A DNA stretch of 9,028 nucleotides from Bacillota bacterium. GTDB taxonomy: Bacteria; Bacillota; Bacilli; Paenibacillales; Paenibacillaceae. Of the stretch, positions 7,287 through 9,028 are shown piece after piece (the stretch's first letter is position 1; every line of letters begins with the position of its first letter). Position numbers and translations under genes: made by a program. Location: NCBI GenBank assembly GCA_023433615.1, contig JAEZCJ010000177.1:1-9028 (forward strand). The letters are read 5' to 3'. Under the pieces are notes generated by a model, which saw nothing but the letters and a program-made list of their open reading frames with translations, searched no databases and was not told the DNA's origin.

Positions 7287-8387
7287 TTACGCATCGACCT
7301 CCCCGACGACAATATCGATGCCGCCCAGAATCGTGATCAAGTTCGTCATCGTCTCGCCGACGAGAAGCTTCGGCAGAATCTGCAGATTAACGAACGACGG
7401 ACGGCGGAACTTGATCCGGTAAGGCTCTGCCTTGCCCTTCGATACGATGTGGCAGCCGATCTCGCCGCGCGGCGACTCGATGCGCACATACGTCTCGCCG
7501 GCCGGCGGCCGAATGGCGCGCGGCACCTTGCCCATCGTCTCGCCCTCGGACGGGAACTGCTCGACGGCCTGCTTCAGAATGCGCAGGCTCTGGCGAATCT
7601 CCTCGAGCCGGATCAAGTAACGGTCATAGCAATCGCCGGTCTTGCCGAGCGGAACGTCGAACTCGAATCGGTTGTACAGGCTGTATGGCTCAGCCTTGCG
7701 GAGATCCCAATCGACGCCCGTGCAGCGCAGGTTCGCGCCGGACAAGCCGTAATCGATCGCGGTCTGCGCATCGTATTTGCCGATGCCCTTGATCCGCGCG
7801 AGGAAGATTTCGTTGCCGCCGACCAGATTGTTGTACTCGTCGAGCTTCTTCTCCATGTACGGAATGAAATCCCGCACCTTGTCGATCCAGCCGACAGGCG
7901 CGTCCCATTTCACGCCGCCTACGCGCATATAGTTATAAGTCAGCCTTGCGCCGCACAGCTCGTTGAACAGATCGATGATGATCTCGCGGTCGCGGAACGC
8001 ATACAGGAACGGGCTCATCGCGCCGATGTCGAGCAGGTAAGTGCCCCACCAGACCAAGTGGCTCGCGACGCGCTGCAGCTCCATGACGATGAGCCGCATA
8101 AATTCGGCGCGCTCGGGCACCTCGAGACCCATCATCGTCTCGACGGCATGCACGAGCACGTAGTTGTTCGTCATCGCGGACACGTAATCCATGCGGTCCG
8201 TGTACGGGATGATCTGGGTATAGTTCAAGTTCTCGGCCAGCTTCTCGGTCCCGCGGTGCAGATAGCCCATCACGGGTATCGCTTCCTTGATGACCTCGCC
8301 GTCCAGCTTCACGATAATGCGGAAAACGCCGTGCGTGCTTGGATGCTGAGGACCTACGTTAAGCAGCAGTTCTTCGGTACGGATCAC
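7287..8387 (-). CDS. nuoD: NADH-quinone oxidoreductase subunit D (49 kDa-type)
   Basis: This is the large peripheral-arm subunit, descended from the [NiFe]-hydrogenase large subunit, that forms the quinone-reduction site with NuoB. It has 366 residues. Quinone headgroup ligands are present: H19 in HPSTHG and Y68 in YTDRMDY, matching Thermus Nqo4 His38 and Tyr87 with the same 49-residue spacing. Other conserved blocks are GYLHRGTEKLAE (41-52), RVGG (156-159) and the C-terminal GEVD. The metal-binding cysteine pairs of hydrogenases are absent, as expected for NuoD. It is encoded separately from nuoC, unlike the fused NuoCD of E. coli. The start is GTG at 8387, with GGAGGTG 9 bases upstream; no in-frame ATG upstream fits. 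It begins 6 bases after the nuoC stop. The last residue is Ala where many relatives end in Arg. Confidence 0.98.
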   Translation of the reverse strand: MIRTEELLLNVGPQHPSTHGVFRIIVKLDGEVIKEAIPVMGYLHRGTEKLAENLNYTQIIPYTDRMDYVSAMTNNYVLVHAVETMMGLEVPERAEFMRLIVMELQRVASHLVWWGTYLLDIGAMSPFLYAFRDREIIIDLFNELCGARLTYNYMRVGGVKWDAPVGWIDKVRDFIPYMEKKLDEYNNLVGGNEIFLARIKGIGKYDAQTAIDYGLSGANLRCTGVDWDLRKAEPYSLYNRFEFDVPLGKTGDCYDRYLIRLEEIRQSLRILKQAVEQFPSEGETMGKVPRAIRPPAGETYVRIESPRGEIGCHIVSKGKAEPYRIKFRRPSFVNLQILPKLLVGETMTNLITILGGIDIVVGEVDA

Positions 8388-8393
8388 GTCGTC

Positions 8394-8969
8394 TTACACC
8401 TCCGGATCGAGCGGTACGTAGTCTTTGCGCAGCGGATGGCCGACCCAATCGTCCGGCATCATGATGCGCCGCATATCCGGGTGACCGGGAAAATCAATGC
8501 CCAGCAGGTCGTAAATTTCGCGTTCGTTCCAATTGGCGGTCGGCCAGATCGGCGTCGCCGACGGAACGGATGCCGCTTCGCGGTCCGTGCGAACCTTGAT
8601 CGCGTATTCGCGCTTCGTCTCGAGCGCGATCATGTGATAGACGACCTCGAGATGCGTCTCGTAGTCGACGCCGGACACGTTGCGCAAGTAATTGCAGCGC
8701 AGCTTGTCATGCGTCCGCAACAGGTCGGCGACAGCCGTCCAATGCTCCGCATTCACGACGATCGTGGGCATGTCGCCGCTCAGCTCGTTGATCGACGCCT
8801 CAACCACGGCGTCTGCGTGGACGAGCGTCTTGAGCAGCTCGACCGCCTCGTCGAGCATCGGCTGCTTCGGGGACGGCGGCTTCGGCTCCGCAGGAGCCGC
8901 GCCTTCGCCGCCTTCCGCAGCCGCTTTGGCCGCTGCGCGCGCGGCCCTGGCCTCCGCGGCCGCCTTCAC
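8394..8969 (-). CDS. nuoC: NADH-quinone oxidoreductase subunit C (30 kDa-type), start uncertain
   Basis: This is the peripheral-arm structural subunit that packs against NuoD and NuoI; it binds no cofactor. From the GTG at 8969 it has 191 residues. Residues 1-37 are a low-complexity Ala/Lys/Glu/Pro stretch, probably disordered. The conserved 30 kDa domain follows from about residue 38 to the end. Its signature is clear: NEREIYDLLGIDF (148-160) then GHPDMRRIMMPDDW (162-175) and HPLRKDYVP (178-186). GTG 8969 is the only ATG, GTG or TTG in this frame before an upstream in-frame TAA at 9021-9023, and GGAGAAGG (8978-8985) stands 8 bases before it. However, the same Ala/Lys-rich composition continues upstream for 17 more codons, so the true protein may begin off-window, with a frame break near 9020. 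The core domain is complete in either case. Confidence 0.93.
   Translation of the reverse strand: MKAAAEARAARAAAKAAAEGGEGAAPAEPKPPSPKQPMLDEAVELLKTLVHADAVVEASINELSGDMPTIVVNAEHWTAVADLLRTHDKLRCNYLRNVSGVDYETHLEVVYHMIALETKREYAIKVRTDREAASVPSATPIWPTANWNEREIYDLLGIDFPGHPDMRRIMMPDDWVGHPLRKDYVPLDPEV
8397..8403 (-). promoter_or_regulatory. Shine-Dalgarno site of nuoD
   Basis: GGAGGTG on the minus strand, 9 bases before the GTG at 8387. It sits across the last nuoC codons, just before and touching the TAA stop (8394-8396). It supports a GTG start for nuoD. Confidence 0.8.
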
Positions 8970-9028
8970 CTTGGCGGCCTTCTCCGGGTCCGCGTCGGCG
9001 GCGGACGCTCCCGCACCCGCTTAGCCGC
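8970..9028 (-). other. Possible 5' extension of nuoC interrupted by an in-frame stop
   Basis: Read in the nuoC frame, bases 9020 down to 8970 give 17 codons (AGAGASAADADPEKAAK) with strongly GC-biased third positions, the same make-up as the start of NuoC. The codon just upstream (9021-9023) is TAA. Read one frame over, the last bases of the window spell GCG GCT AAG (Ala-Ala-Lys), so one extra base around 9020 would join the two into a continuous Ala/Lys-rich N-terminus. Three readings are possible: a sequencing or assembly slip near a sequence end, a real frameshift with re-initiation at the GTG at 8969, or the TAA being the stop of the preceding nuoB with this stretch as a short spacer. Only eight bases lie beyond the stop start-to-edge region, so the sequence here cannot decide. 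Confidence 0.4.
8978..8985 (-). promoter_or_regulatory. Candidate Shine-Dalgarno site for the GTG start of nuoC
   Basis: GGAGAAGG on the minus strand, 8 bases before the GTG at 8969. The spacing is good, but the match is imperfect and in this GC-rich, Glu/Lys-coding stretch it could be chance (GAG AAG are also Glu-Lys codons). Confidence 0.35.

Larger units (their letters stand above)
1..9028 (-). other. nuo operon (complex I), internal segment nuoC to nuoN
   Basis: Nine consecutive genes on the minus strand encode complex I subunits in the order C-D-H-I-J-K-L-M-N. Distances between stop and next start are 6 (C-D), 0 (D-H), 15 (H-I), 3 (I-J), 3 (J-K), 6 (K-L), -1 (L-M) and 4 (M-N) bases. There is no room for internal promoters or terminators outside coding sequence, and no hairpin plus T-run is visible at a junction, so one polycistronic message is inferred. 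The promoter and nuoA-nuoB are expected beyond the right edge, and the end of nuoN and any terminator beyond the left edge. nuoE, nuoF and nuoG are absent from their usual place between nuoD and nuoH. Confidence 0.95.

Noticed and set aside
8692..9024. Plus-strand open frame opposite nuoC, rich in Ala and Ser
   Set aside because: Its composition is the complement of the Ala-rich NuoC leader; there is no independent support.
1..9028. Search for terminators, promoters, tRNAs, repeats, insertion sequences or CRISPR arrays
   Set aside because: The annotated genes abut with at most 15 bases between them, and no inverted repeat with a T-run, direct repeat array or tRNA-like fold stood out by eye.

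Overview
The window is a single, tightly packed, leftward-transcribed (minus-strand) stretch of a respiratory complex I (nuo) operon. In transcription order, from right to left, it holds nuoC, nuoD, nuoH, nuoI, nuoJ, nuoK, nuoL, nuoM and nuoN. nuoC at the right edge has an uncertain start, and nuoN runs off the left edge shortly before its expected C-terminus. nuoA and nuoB, which normally precede nuoC, would lie beyond the right edge. There are no RNA genes, mobile elements, CRISPR arrays or unexplained gaps. Every junction between annotated genes is a 1-base overlap, zero, or a spacer of at most 15 bases.

The organism is most likely a GC-rich Bacillota of the Paenibacillus/Cohnella type. 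This is an inference from four things: strong AGGAGG-type Shine-Dalgarno sites, GTG starts alongside ATG, separate (unfused) nuoC and nuoD, and the gene set nuoCDHIJKLMN with no nuoE, nuoF or nuoG between nuoD and nuoH. That 11-subunit set (nuoABCDHIJKLMN) is known from several Bacillota, including Bacillus cereus and paenibacilli. I could not run a similarity search to fix the genus.

How the genes work together: NuoC, NuoD and NuoI (with NuoB off-window) form the peripheral quinone-reducing arm, with the terminal iron-sulfur relay. NuoH joins it to the membrane and holds part of the quinone chamber. NuoJ and NuoK, with NuoA off-window, link to the three antiporter-like pumps NuoL, NuoM and NuoN. 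The key glutamates, lysines and histidines of the proton path and the quinone-site His and Tyr of NuoD are all present, so the machine looks functional as a quinone-reducing ion pump. The NADH-oxidising module is not encoded here, so the electron donor is open.

The main oddity is at the right edge. The reading frame of nuoC continues upstream of its only available start (a GTG) as alanine/lysine-rich, coding-like sequence, but meets an in-frame TAA eight bases from the window end. Adding one base there would restore an open frame. I see no new type of biological system in this window; it is a well-conserved core energy-metabolism operon.
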